From the NCBI GenBank assembly GCA_012934845.2, contig WNNJ02003660.1, positions 186,001 through 250,000 on the forward strand: a DNA stretch of 64,000 bases, given 5' to 3'. The DNA is from Pomphorhynchus laevis (lineage: Eukaryota > Acanthocephala > Palaeacanthocephala > Echinorhynchida > Pomphorhynchidae). The notes below the pieces were generated by a model that saw nothing but the letters and a program-made list of their open reading frames with translations, was not told the origin of the DNA and ran no database searches. Shown in pieces: positions 10,601 through 20,599 of the stretch (positions within the stretch are counted from its first letter, which is position 1; each line of letters begins with the position of its first letter). Made by a program: the position numbers and the translations under genes.

Positions 10601-13600
10601 GCCGACAAACGTGGAAAATGTCCCGCTAGTCATTTGATTTTTTCAATAACGTCAAAGGTCGTGCTACACAAACATGGAACATGCATGAGTTATCGAGGCG
10701 CTTGACAGCCCCCGACTGTATCAAATTGTTGCGGTGCAGGCGTTCAACAAAATCACACAGACTGCGAGTTTGAGGGTTTGGATGTTTGTTTGGCCTTAAT
10801 GAATTCGAGCTTTGATCAATTAATGCGCAAACACATGCGTACGGTGCGAAGAATACCACACGCTGCCCGTCCGATAATATCAATGTGTATCTCTATGTTA
10901 TTGTCGGCAATTGTGTCGGACGCCAGCAACAAGCAGGCATGGATTTTCCTACATTCTTTTCCGAAGATGGTACTTCGGGTTCCCCCATCAACAAATGAAA
11001 ATCTCTAATAGAGACTCTAATAGAACAAGAAAATCGAAAGTAGCTAACCAAAAGTCGGAATGCCTTAGCAAGAGAGTAACAAGTCTAACAGCATTCGCTG
11101 CTCACAAGTATTTCATGGAACCTCAGAATAGACGAAACAAACTTTACAGAACAATCACCTACCTAAATCATCAAGAAGTCGAAATCTGCGAGTCTTCTGT
11201 GATAGTGGGCTGAGAGATGTTTTAGGATCCAATACTATATCTTCTGTTGATCTAACAACAGCAGAAGACGTGCAGAAAAGCATAAACTCTACAGGCGAAT
11301 GCAACCGCAATTTTACCGTAACGGACGAGTCAATTATTCATGTCATCAGATCTTTCCCGAATACAGGCGGACCAGATGGGCTAACACCCCTACATCTCAA
11401 AGACTTAACGGGCCTGTAGGCTGGAATTGCCAGTGGCAAACTATTGCATTCTATATGTTCATTCACCCAACTCCTACTATCTGGGAAATTTCCTGAATTA
11501 ATCATGTATATCTTTTTTGTAGCCAATTTAGTCGCTCTACGAAAGAAAGCAGGCAGCATTCAACCCATAGCTATCGGATGCACGATTCGTTGACTTGCGG
11601 GGAAACTTGCTGCTCGTCACGGAGTTTTTCCACGGAGACCACACTATCGACAAACTGGATGGTGTTCAACAAGGACATCTGATGGGCCCCTTTCTATTTT
11701 TGCTCACAATCAATGAAATCGCAAGACGGGGAAAATCTACTTTCATGGTCTGGTATATAAATAATTGTATATTGGGCGGGCCAATAGAAAATATTCTTGC
11801 CGATATTCGCATCATTCAGTTCCTGGGGGAAATCTTGGATTGGAGCTCAACCCATCGAAGTGCCAGATAATAGCAAGAACTAAAGTATAGAAGACGCCTT
11901 GTCAGACGAGCTGCACGAGTGGATTATTATTGATCATGAAAATGCAACATTACTAGGATCACCGATTGACTCAGTTTAACCTGTAAGTGAGCATCTAAAG
12001 AGTTTTATCTCCAGATTAGAATTAGTCAATTCGCATCTGGCGAAACTCTCCAGGCAGAAAGCTACTTTTCTTTTAAGAAACTTTCAATATTCCTAAGCTT
12101 ACGTATCTTGTACGATATAATCCGCGTTTCTTAGCTGACTTCTCAAAAGCATACGATGAAACGTTGAGCGATATTTTTCAATCAGTAATCGACATGTCAG
12201 TGAGCGATAGTGTATGGGAACAAGCGATTCTTCCCTTTAAACATGGCGGAATCGGCATTTGCACAATTCGAGACACTTCACTCCCTGTGTACATTTCCTC
12301 TCGAATGTTTACCAACAAACTCTCATGTGCGATTTTAGGATACCCTTCCTTCTCGATGGGAGAAGTGCATGAAGAACTGCTCGCTAAGGCTACTAACAGC
12401 TGGTCGACTTTAACGTCGAGTGTGATGCCCTCGGAAAATCCATCCCAAATACGATGGTCTCATTCTGTTTATGAAAAACGCCAACGTGACCTTCTATCGA
12501 GCTCGATCTCTGTAAACAGAACCCATATCTTAGCCGCTGCTACATCACATTCCGAAGATTTCCTTATTGTTCTACCCATTACAGCAGTGGGAATAAGAAT
12601 GTACTACCGTAGCTTCTCAATATCAATTGTACCGAGTCTTGGAATTTTTTCCTTAGTCCTATACCTGTAAATGCGGCGTAATGACTACTGTTTCGAACGC
12701 ATATGACCTTTACTGCCCATGTAACATTTCTCGCCATAGCCGTCACAGCGAGGTGAACGAAATTATCTGCATGGCTCTAGTGATAGCCGGTTTCCGAGTT
12801 GGTTGGAATCGAGCAGTATTTGTCGAAATGATGGAAAGCATCCCTACGGATGCACGTTTGTTCGTTGGTCTGGAGGCAAGTGGCTAATCTGGAATGCCAT
12901 GTGTGTGAACGGCTTGGTAAAGAGTTACCAACACATAGTCATATACTGCGCAGGCACTGTGGCAGCTTCGGCTGAAGTTTAAAACGAAGAAAATATGCAT
13001 ATCTCGAAGAAAGGACTTATGTTTTCAAACCGGTGGCATTAGAGTCCTTAGGTGCAATCGGCCCCTACACCACCAAATTTCTGGATAAACTTGGCAGGCG
13101 ATTGAACATGAATATCTTTCTATTCCAAAGACTAAGTGTGACAATTTAACTAGGTAGAAGACTAAGCATGCAAGATTGCGATCAAGAAATGAACCCTTTA
13201 AATGTTTCTTTTGTATATTTTGTTCTTTCGTTAATATTTAAATTTCAAAAACAAAATTTAATGAATGCAAATTAATATATAAATTGACATTTAAAAAATC
13301 AAATGATCATTATAACTTTCTAATTCAAAATCTTCAGTAAAAGATTTTTATCAAAAAATTAAAAAATAATTTTGGATGCATATTTAATGAAGAAGATACC
13401 TTAACATAAGAAAGGCATAATAGCTCTGAATCGAATAGCTCCGATTGCATTTGAACTTTTCCTTGCTTGTATTTAATTGCGGTAAGTGTGCCTTCTCCAC
13501 TGTAAATGGTGCGGTTTTGTTAGATTAAAATTGTAAAATAACATAAATAGAACAGTCAAATAGAAAATACTTTTACATTGATGTATTTTTACACTGAATT

Positions 13601-16600
13601 TATACTAACTTTAAGTTTTGCATTTAACTACAAATTTAGTTATTTTCTTGTTGTTAAGATAAGGTTTAAATTAAATTAAAATTGAACACATTAAGGCCAA
13701 GTTGTACTTTGTTAACACAGAATTAAAAAACTAAAATAAGAATATAATTTTTACGATAATTTGGTGTATTATGAACTGGTGTTCAGTATAAAAACCCAAG
13801 CAACAAAATGTAAATTAATTTTAATGTAATAAAAAATATCACTATTTGATATTCAACTAGTGAGGATATTGAGTGATTGCGGTACTTGAGTAATCAAGTA
13901 CCGCAATATCGTAATGTAAAAAATGCGAAAATTTATAAATTTTCTTCAAGAAAATTTATAAGTGTTCCAGCTAATTACAATTTATCCTGACGATGTCCAC
14001 AATTAGTGAAAGAAATATTGATAACAAAATCTTAAACGTTTTTAACGTTTTTTGGCTGGGTTTGGCCCTAAAACCATTCATAAATTAACTAATAATTAAT
14101 TATTATTAATAACAATTATTATTAATAATTTATTAATAACAATTAATAAATTATTATTTCCAGGATAATTTATTTATACACTGGTATTTAGTTTGAAATA
14201 ACCAATCAGTAAAAAAATAAGTTTGTTTGTATTAAAAGCAACGGCAATTCAGAAAATATTGATCGTCTTAAAAACTAATGAATGTAGATGTTAAATTAAA
14301 TGGAAATGATAAGGTGTACCAGCATTTCGTTTGAAATATTATAAATTGGATAATCGATAAAATATAATGATTTATAATGATATATGAATTTATTTTTTTA
14401 TAATTTATTTTTAATATAATTTAATTGCAGAATAAAATTTATTTTTGCTGTTTTGTAAAGTAGATTTATTTTATTTCAAATGGAGTAGAAAATCTTTAAC
14501 TTAATTGCAGAACGCTTCTAATGTTCAAAAAAAGAAAATAAAAATGGATTTTTTATAATTGCAAAAATTGAATAAAACAATTGAATAAAATTAAATAAAA
14601 CATTATTAATTATTTTGTATATTGAAAAACAACTTTCAAGTTTCGATATTAATTCCAGCCTATAGGAATAATTAATTGCATATTTTTTCGAAAACGTTAA
14701 AATGTGCGTTTCTATTTCTAATCCAAATAGTCTTTAATTATTAAACTATAAATGATAAAATTGTTTGTTCATTGATCGTAAGACGAACCTCCACTGTGAA
14801 AATGCGTTATACTTAAATTGTATTACTCATTATACTCATTTTTAATTGCAATTAAAAATGAATTAATAAATAAAAATAAATAAAAATAAATAAAAAATAT
14901 TTATAATTTCAAATAATTATAAAAAATTATAATTATTCTTTTTCGACTAACGATATGATAGCTCGATCTTACAATTTAATGATAATTAAACTAGATTGGA
15001 TGATGTGAAAGCTACCGAGGATGTTGTGTAAAAAAAATAATAATTTCTAAAAAAATATTTTTGAAATATTAAATGTAAATGACTAACTATTAATGTCTAT
15101 AAAATGATAGACTAAAAATAATAGTTATTTAAATATAACTATTAATCTATCTAATGATAGATTAAAAGCAACGGCAATTCAGAAAATATTGATCGTCGTA
15201 AAAACTAATGAATGTAGATGTTAAATAAAATGGAAATGATAAGGTGTACCAGCATTTCGTGTGAAATATAATGATTTATAATGATTTATGAATTTATTTC
15301 TTATAATTTATTTTTAATATAATTTAATTTCAAAACAAAATTTATTTTTTCTGTTTCCCATTAGTATTCAATATTTGAATATTGAATGAATGAATGAAAA
15401 TGCCTTTATTACTAACTTCAATGCAGCGATCAAGAAAAAAACTTCACTGATCTCCCTTTGCTAATACTAATGCTAATACTAATCTGAGTGATTTATTAGA
15501 CCTTTGCCGTCTTTTGACGATTGCCATAAAAAACGGTTAACATACAAATTCACAAATTAGTTTTGATTAACTTTCGATCATCGCCGGAGACGGGATACCG
15601 GAGCAGTGGAATACGTGAAGCAGGTCTGCACAGGCTGCATCACAGAATTTGCAGCTACATTTAATAGATCGTTTATGGAATTTAATGGCGATTTTACATA
15701 AGTTATCATGGTAGCCGTGTATACAAGCTCGAAATAGTATGCATCGACTTCTTGAGTGTGGCAGCTTCCAATTGGATTGTAATCGCATTGGGGTAATTCG
15801 TAATGATGAGTCTATCCGTGTTTATGAATTTATTTTTTATAATTTATTTTTAATATAATTTAATTTCAGAACAAAATTTATTTTTTTTCTGTTTCCCATT
15901 AGTATTCAATGTTTGAACCGATTACTTTTTCATCTAATCTTTTTCAGATGTCATTTGAAACGAAAGTCTTTCGATGCAAATTACCAATATATGAGCACAG
16001 GAATATGATACTTTCATCATTAAAAGAAAATTCGATAATAATTATCACAGGTATTATTTTTATATCTAACTAACTTTAATATTAGCAATTTTCAATTAAT
16101 ATTTTCACTGAACTTTTTAAATCCTTTATTACTCAAATATAATGTATTTATTTTTAAGAGATAATTTTTCTTGAAATCACTAATAAGGAACTGTTTTAAG
16201 TTTTCATTACTCAAATATAATATATTTATTTTTAAGATATTATTTTTCTTGAAATCACTAATAAGGAACTGTTAAAAGTTTTCATTACTCAAATGTAATT
16301 TATTGAATTTCAAGAGATTATATTTTTATTAAAATCATTAATAATGAATTGTTTAAATCCTTAGTAAATTAAATATAATTTAATACTTTTCAAGAGATTA
16401 TATTTTTATTGAAATCATTATATTATTAATAATCATTAATTTCTTTATAACATTGATTTTTCCATAACATTTGTCTTTAAATTATGTATTTAAAGATTAT
16501 GTATTTTTTAATTCTTGTTTAAATTAAAATATTTAAACATTTTTTTGTTTGAAAAAATACAATAGAAAATAAAAAAATATATTTTTTTAATAATATTATA

Positions 16601-18112
16601 ATATAATAAATATTATATTATATATTATCATATTATGTTATTTATTACATTATTATATTATATATTATATTATTTTATAATAAATATTTTTTCAAAAATA
16701 AATAAATTAGATAATTGGATAATCGATGAAATATTATGATTTATTAATTTGTTTTATTGCTATAATTTATAATTTATTTTCAATATAATTTAATTTCAAC
16801 AAAATTTATTTTTTCAGTTACCCATTAGTATTCAATATTTGAGACAAATATTTAATATTTATCCTATTAATTCTTTTAGTTTAGGCAATAAACCTTAATG
16901 CCTGTTCGTGGTGGAACCATATTTCACGATGAACAGCAATGTATGTACGAGAGTTGTCAGGGTATGTACATACAAAACAAGTATTTAAACAACAAATCCA
17001 CTTACAATTGAATATATCATTTCTGTCGTAACTTTTGTGACAAAAAAATATTGTGATATTGCTACGTTATAGACTCGGCATTCTACGATTGACCATAAAT
17101 CAATGCAATGGCGAAAATATGGGATCGCCATTGGAAAGCCAAACAACATTAAAATTTTTGATCGCATGACAAAGTTTCGAGATTATGTCATTTTATGCAA
17201 AGGTTACTTCTAGAAGTAGAAGTTCAACTTCGCAGTAATTGTCACGTCTAGATCTGAATTTAAACATTTGCTTAACGCAGTAGTTTGGATTTTGACGTGG
17301 ATTATAAGTTATTTGCTAACTAATAAGTTAACAGAGTTATTAACTTTATAAAAAGTTATTTTTATTTCAAACAAAAAATCGATTCGTCGTTTCAAAATGT
17401 ATTTTCACTTAGTGAATTGTTATTTTATTTTCAAATGAATTTTTACGTGGATCGAATATTGCATGGAATACCTTGTTGCTAATAGTGTATGCTTGCGTTC
17501 ATCAACCGTCATGTCGCTTATGAAATCATCGCATTCCTTTATAGTAAGAAAGGCTTGTTTTGTTGATCGTAGATCCCAAACCTACATGAAAAATTAACGA
17601 TCAATTATAAATTAATTGTTAATGAATTAGTAATAATCATTTAAAATGTAAAGAGCTCACGGAAATACATCCTGAATCATCACCGGAAGATATGTATCTA
17701 TTGTTAAACGTAGCCATACAATTGATACCATTTGTAGCGTCTGTTCTGTAAATAATAAAAGATGATAAACTAAATATTAAATATATATAGTGTACCCTTT
17801 TCTTCTCAACTTATGTGACAATTGATTAGTTCTGAGATCAATAGCCTTAATTAATCCACGACTTGTACCAGCAAAAAGAACATCGTCTTCGACTTGTATG
17901 CATCGTATTGATGCCCTTGAAATATTAGCTGCCGAATTAATTGCATTTTTTTCTATATCGCACCTGAGTTAATTAAAAATGTAATTTATATTCAATGTCA
18001 ATTACCATTGTATTCCACCATTAATCAATCCACAAATGAGGTAACTAAAATTGTACACACACAGCGCCTCGATTTCATCATCAAGTGTGAAACTATCATT
18101 GCTCTGTTTCAT
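7197..18112 (-). CDS. WDR55: WDR55-type WD40-repeat protein, seven exons
   Basis: Seven minus-strand exons join in one frame: 18112-18006, 17963-17796, 17745-17661, 17581-17472, 13499-13400, 7611-7442 and 7395-7197. Lengths sum to 939 bases, giving 312 residues plus TAA, and every intron is GT-AG with matching phase. The protein shows WD40 blades throughout: SSGDDSGC then VWDLR, GEGTLTA, VCGSGDGVMYLFN, the SDRF..........SIDC stretch, GCGDGQIR then INVLPN, and a C-terminal FFADLE. This order and these motifs match WDR55 (yeast Jip5), a nucleolar WD40 protein linked to ribosomal RNA production. The ATG at 18112 is preceded by a pyrimidine-rich TTTTTAAG, so a further 5' exon is possible; the family usually has a longer N-terminus. 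No break was seen. Confidence 0.9.
7864..8784 (-). pseudogene. Merlin (ISXO2-like DDE) transposase, one frameshift before the third catalytic residue
   Basis: It starts at ATG 8784. Zinc-ribbon-type cysteines (CPKC at about 57-60, then C82 and C86) are followed by a helix-turn-helix (SLSEIARELEISRNTVSEYV, about 120-139). The catalytic core carries D172 (IVEIDES) and D233 (IITDQWKAY). The third block appears in another frame directly downstream (TQTIEGLWSLSKKFL, about 7925-7985), so a one-base indel near 7975-7985 separates it from the first two; the reading in this frame then runs on as unrelated residues to 7864. The alternative frame ends inside the left terminal repeat. The role is cut-and-paste transposition. 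As written it would lack the catalytic glutamate. Confidence 0.88.
8789..8798. repeat. Run of ten G just upstream of the transposase start
   Basis: A ten-base G homopolymer lies 4 bases before the transposase ATG (minus-strand sense C10) in an otherwise A/T-rich region. It could affect expression or be a sequencing artefact. Confidence 0.5.
9003..10110 (+). repeat. Array of four tRNA-derived SINE-like units
   Basis: Units begin near 9003, 9417, 9775 and 9926, so spacing is about 414, 358 and 151 bases; later units are deleted. Each has a tRNA-like head: a D-arm-like AGCCAAGTAGATGTAGCG and a B-box-like GAGTTCGAATCC. In unit 1, outer arms CACTGG and CCAGTG can pair. The body contains a GTCGAAACGTGGAATGTAGG block and the tail a GATCCGGCTAGCGGATCACA palindrome. 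Tandem rather than scattered copies suggest local amplification after insertion. Long open frames here are by-products of the repeat. It lies inside intron 5 of the WDR55-like gene. Confidence 0.65.
10115..10485. other. AT-rich spacer in intron 5
   Basis: No exon or element end was recognised between the SINE array and the following LINE wreck. Confidence 0.5.
11595..11870 (+). pseudogene. Reverse transcriptase core fragment of lineage D
   Basis: A 91-codon open stretch holds the RT palm region: GVQQGHLMGPFLFLLTIN corresponds to the usual GVQQGDPLGP motif, and FMVWYINNCILGGP to the catalytic YLDD-type box. The two aspartates of that box are replaced by asparagines, so the palm could not catalyse polymerisation as written. 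The frame then reads ILADIRIIQ, matching the helix after the box in this group. Confidence 0.6.
12164..12670 (+). pseudogene. Post-RT (thumb/linker) fragment of lineage D
   Basis: A 168-codon frame corresponds to the region after the RT core in RLE-type elements: SVWEQAILPFKHGGIGICTI is the W.QA.LP...GGLGIR motif. A helical, poorly conserved stretch follows, with IRWSHSVYEKRQRDLL marking the approach to the zinc/nuclease part. It has no start codon of its own and is a remnant of the element at 10490-13180. Confidence 0.55.
13185..13395. other. Intron 5 sequence next to exon 5 of the WDR55-like gene
   Basis: Short A/T-rich stretch between the lineage D wreck and the donor site at 13399. No feature beyond the splice donor is seen. 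Confidence 0.5.
13400..13499 (-). CDS. WDR55: WDR55-like gene, exon 5 (isolated, 100 bp)
   Basis: A 100-base exon stands alone between introns of about 4.0 and 5.8 kb. It reads (S)GEGTLTAIKYKQGKVQM and ends LCLSYVK at a GTATCT donor. This is the blade strand seen in WDR55 as SGDGTL followed by an acidic LLS-type stretch. It could easily be missed by gene finders because both flanks are transposon-rich. Confidence 0.88.
13876..13907. repeat. Perfect 14-bp hairpin in intron 4
   Basis: ATTGCGGTACTTGA, loop GTAA, then the exact reverse complement. It is GC-richer than its surroundings. A second palindrome of about 12 bp (arms ATAAATTTTCTT and AGAAAATTTAT) follows near 13934-13960. Confidence 0.6.
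15386..15818 (-). mobile_element. LINE 3' end with CCHC-type zinc motif and (ATTC)n tail
   Basis: On the minus strand the last 73 codons (15788-15567) contain KCSCKFCDAACADLLHVFHC, a C-x2-C...H-x3-C arrangement typical of the C-terminal knuckle of several non-LTR elements. The 3' flank includes AATAAAGGC and ends in a short (ATTC)n run at 15386-15400, a usual microsatellite-type LINE tail. Upstream parts are missing. It is flanked by the two ~95-bp copies of an intron sequence (15285 and 15822). Confidence 0.5.
15948..16050 (+). pseudogene. Orphan exon resembling the N-terminal part of a DEAH-box RNA helicase
   Basis: A strong acceptor (TAATCTTTTTCAG) precedes 34 codons beginning ATG and ending ACA-G before a GTATTA donor. 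The peptide contains CKLPIYEHRNMILSSLKENS followed by IIIITG, which matches the segment just before the Walker A motif (TGETGSGKT) of DEAH helicases of the DHX15/DHX33/DHX40 type. The splice phase after ACA-G is right for continuing into GETGSGKT. No following exon with the Walker A loop is found in the next 2 kb, and it lies opposite to the WDR55-like gene within its intron 4. I read it as a stranded exon copy rather than a working gene. Confidence 0.5.
16120..16430. repeat. Tandem repeat, four units of about 80 bp
   Basis: A unit containing TTTTTAAGAGATAATTTTTC and GAAATCACTAATAAGGAACT recurs about every 80 bases from 16123 to 16430; the first two or three units are close copies and the last ones diverged. 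It is intronic. Confidence 0.6.
16560..16700. repeat. AT-only microsatellite-like region
   Basis: About 140 bases of (AT)-, (ATA)- and (TTA)-type sequence with many overlapping palindromes. Confidence 0.6.
17472..18112 (-). CDS. WDR55: WDR55-like gene, exons 1-4
   Basis: Exons 18112-18006, 17963-17796, 17745-17661 and 17581-17472 are separated by introns of only 42, 50 and 79 bp. Exon 1 begins MKQSNDSFTLDDEIEAL. Exon 2 carries the FAGTSRGLIKAIDL blade, exon 3 the SSGDDSGCIS turn, and exon 4 opens VWDLRSTK, so the D-x-G...W-D pair of one blade spans the exon 3/4 junction. Exon 4 ends in phase 2 (AG), completed by T on exon 5 almost 4 kb away to give the SGEGTL motif. Confidence 0.9.
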
Positions 18113-18869
18113 TCTTAAAAAGTAACGTAAATATAAAATATAACACAATTATATTTTAATTAAGTTACTACATTGCGTGCTTCTGATTAAATATCGTTTT
18201 TATAACAACAACAATTTCCGAACAAGAAAAATAAACAAACAATATACAATATGTTTTCCTGTCAACCACTGGTCCAGGTGTCGGATCGTGGAGGGAGTAC
18301 ACGAACATAGCTACTCCAGACACGCGATCCTGGGCGACAGATCAGTGTACTCTTTCAGATAGCGCAAGGCGGTTTTTGGCCAGTTTCGAGATTTGATCTC
18401 GCCAACGGTATCGAGGTCTACCTCGGTCTTTTTGAAGAGAGTCCGGCCTAAAAAACCCTCCGAGAAAGGCGATCCATAGACATCCTCAGAACGTGTCCTA
18501 GCCACCTCATCTGATTTTCTTCGATGTGGAGAAGCAGCGAATTTACTCCGAGTCGATCCCGGATGACCGAATTCCTAACCTTATCTTTAAGGTTAAGACA
18601 TGACACACCGTGAAGAAACCTCATTTCAATCGTCTGTATCAAGATAGTATCCTTTCGATCATAACCCAAAGTTAATGACCGTAGGTTAAGATAGGAACAT
18701 ATATTGCGTGGAAAACCGAAAGTTTCTCCCGAACACTCAACTCCCGCTTCACCACGACAGACCTATACAAAGAACGCATTGCTTTGTTAGCTGCACAAAT
18801 CCGCTTCTCAATCTCCTTGATGTTCCTGCAATCCCTCGAGAACAATGCCCCCAAGATACTTGGAATTCT

Positions 18870-19310
18870 TCACATCAGGAAGAACTTTTTTCTCATCCGG
18901 ATTGACATTAGCAACTGAATCTGAGACGAGTACATAGAGACAGTCTTGGAGGTACTAACCAACATCCCTGCCGCTTGGCATTCCATCGTGAATCGATATA
19001 GTAGACATTGTAAGTCCTCAGGAAAAGAAGCTAACAAAACAACGTCATCTGCAAAAAGCAGATATACTATACTGATGGAACCGAACTGAAGCCCGACATT
19101 CCTCAGAGCAGCCCGTCTCGAAATTTTTCCCATGTAAACAAGGAGCACAAGTGGAGAAAAAGGACAACCCTGACGTAGCCCATCGCCTACTGGAAATGAT
19201 TCAGACTTTCTACCTATAACACGAGCACAACTCATGCTTTGTTCATGCAGAGAAGCCACAGCTACCCGAAGATAGTGTGGTACTCCATAATCCCTTAGTA
19301 CCTCCCACAA
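18870..19310 (-). pseudogene. Reverse transcriptase core of lineage G
   Basis: A 146-codon frame spans the RT fingers/palm: DYGVPHYLRVAVASLHEQS, GDGLRQGCPFSPLVLLVYM, and LLFADDVVLLASF with the catalytic FADD. It ends shortly after the STSKTVSMY motif (normally TSKSE.M). The frame is only part of the enzyme, and the finger region is separated from it by the inserted LINE A tail at 19456-19826. Confidence 0.65.
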
Positions 19311-19455
19311 GCTCTCTCATAAAACTCAATCGAACGCCTTCTCCAAATCTACAAAACACATGTCAACCGGTTAAGCGAACTCCCAAGACCGTTTGAGAGA
19401 GTAAATAGCTGATTTGTAGTTCAACGACCTGAACGAAAGCCGCATTGTTTCTCTT

Positions 19456-19826
19456 AAAAAAAGGATTTATTTAACGTGGCAAATGCGTGCCAGCGCACGC
19501 TTACATGACCACAACAAAACAAGACTGTGAATCAGGTGTCGAAAAGGTGTAAACGGAGGAGGTGTTTGAATGTGATAAAGGAGGGGGCGCGGCGGACGTC
19601 GAGAGGGAGTTGATTCAAGGCGAGTGAGGCGGCGACGAGGAAGGATCGGAGACCGTAGTTGTTGGAGTAATTAGGAACGTGGAGTAAAAGGGTATGACAG
19701 GAACGAAGCGATAGCGAGGTGGGGCGAGTATCGTCTATAAAAGCAAGGTTAATGGACGATGGGGAGCCGACAGCGATGAGACGAAAAGTAACGAGAAGGC
19801 GGAGTTCCTCTTGCAACTGTCTCTCC
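19456..19826 (-). mobile_element. LINE A 3' fragment (copy A4) inserted in lineage G
   Basis: A 5'-truncated tail of LINE A on the minus strand carries LLVTFRLIAVGSPSSINL, NYSNNYGLRSFLVAASLALN and LPLDVRRAPSFITFKHLLR, then the 3' hairpin (GCGTGC/GCACGC, about 19480-19507) and the AAATAAATCC end. The target sequence on the minus strand reads ...AAGAGGAA before it and AAGAGAAA after it, a short imperfect duplication, and the host RT frame resumes (CGF...) across it. The nesting shows A is younger than G. Confidence 0.75.
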
Positions 19827-20088
19827 ACTATAGGCCGTATCATTAACTCAAGAATCCTAGCAAATAGCTCACTAGTTTAGCTAAGAAGAGTATGCCCCGA
19901 TAATTGAAACATACTCTTCGATCACCTTTTTTAAAGATCGGTATCACTACCCTAGTTCGCCACTCACTTGAAACCTTGCCCGACTTCAATGCAACGTTGA
20001 ATATCTGTGTTAGCCACTTCATGCCAACAACGTCGAGAGCCTTTAACGCTTCAGGTTGAATCTCGTCCTGAAGGTCGAATTAACATTC

Positions 20089-20560
20089 CTACATGAAGGT
20101 TAGTCCGCTTCGGATGTTGATGCCTATTTCGTTGTCTCCGTACAACTGCTTGGTCACAGGCACCCGACAATGAAAACTCATCCGGTTAGTGGTGAGTTGA
20201 CCATTGTTCTTTGCATTTGATTTATATTTTATAAATTTATGGCTTGTCATTTTCACTGTCTTGGTTTGTTCGCTTATCTCCAGTCCCCGATATCCTTTGA
20301 TGATCCAACACCGATAATGTAAGGAGACAACTCTCCGATACCCTCTTCCGCCTTTTCGTCCATTGTCCAATCTGCCGTAGGAGTCATCATAGTGATTTTG
20401 TTTGTTCGGCTATGTCTCATTCCTAATATCCTTTAATGATCCAACATCACTACTGCAAGGAAACAGGCCCCCGTGACAAGCTTCCGCCTTTTCGTCCATT
20501 GTTTAATCCGCCGTTGGAGTCATCGGAGGGATCTGAGATAGTCTTTGAAAAGACTATTTC
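20089..20560 (-). repeat. Tandem ~125-bp duplication in the 5' part of lineage G
   Basis: Two copies of a segment containing ATGATCCAAC and CTTCCGCCTTTTCGTCCATT lie at about 20270-20395 and 20400-20525, diverged by several substitutions. The 93-codon frame across the first copy looks like ordinary untranslated or ORF-start sequence of the element rather than a separate gene. Confidence 0.5.
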
Positions 20561-20599
20561 TATGGCTGATGCAAGCCGGACGATTATTTAACCGTTGAT

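Larger units (their letters stand above)
10490..13180 (+). mobile_element. Degenerate RLE-type LINE (lineage D) with RT and C-terminal nuclease-like region
   Basis: Pieces occur in the right order on the plus strand. An N-terminal IPHAARPIISMCISM...AWIFLHSFPKMVL block (about 10848-10975) precedes SFPNTGGPDGLTPLHLKDL (about 11351-11410). The RT core follows: GVQQGHLMGPFLFLLTIN (about 11660-11715) and FMVWYINN (the YxDD position reads YINN). Next come LPFKHGGIGI (12230-12260) and the RHSEVNEII block near 12740. The terminal KRRKYAYLEE...GAIGPYTTKFLDKLGRRL is at about 12988-13110. This layout matches R2-like or NeSL-like RLE elements of invertebrates; I cannot fix the clade. Many stops and shifts, and the altered YxDD box, show it is long dead. 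Confidence 0.7.
14225..16845. repeat. Segmental duplications inside intron 4
   Basis: A block starting ATTAAAAGCAACGGCAATTC occurs at about 14231 and 15164 (933 bases apart), nearly identical for over 100 bases. A second block, containing ATAATTTATTTTTAATATAA and CCCATTAGTATTCAAT, occurs at about 15285-15382, 15822-15917 and, more diverged, 16738-16845; its first part also occurs at 14385-14465. The intron thus grew partly by local duplication. The copies at 15285 and 15822 flank a LINE insertion. Confidence 0.65.

Noticed and set aside
16120-16430. A repeat array that might resemble CRISPR.
   Set aside because: The units are adjacent, without unique spacers, in an animal intron. It is an ordinary tandem repeat.
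16985-17167. A 60-codon minus-strand frame with hydrophobic stretches and a strong GTAAGT donor near its end, possibly continuing to a tiny last exon near 16880-16900.
   Set aside because: No family is recognised, the second exon would be only a few codons, and the frame lies in a duplicated AT-rich intron. It was too weak to annotate.
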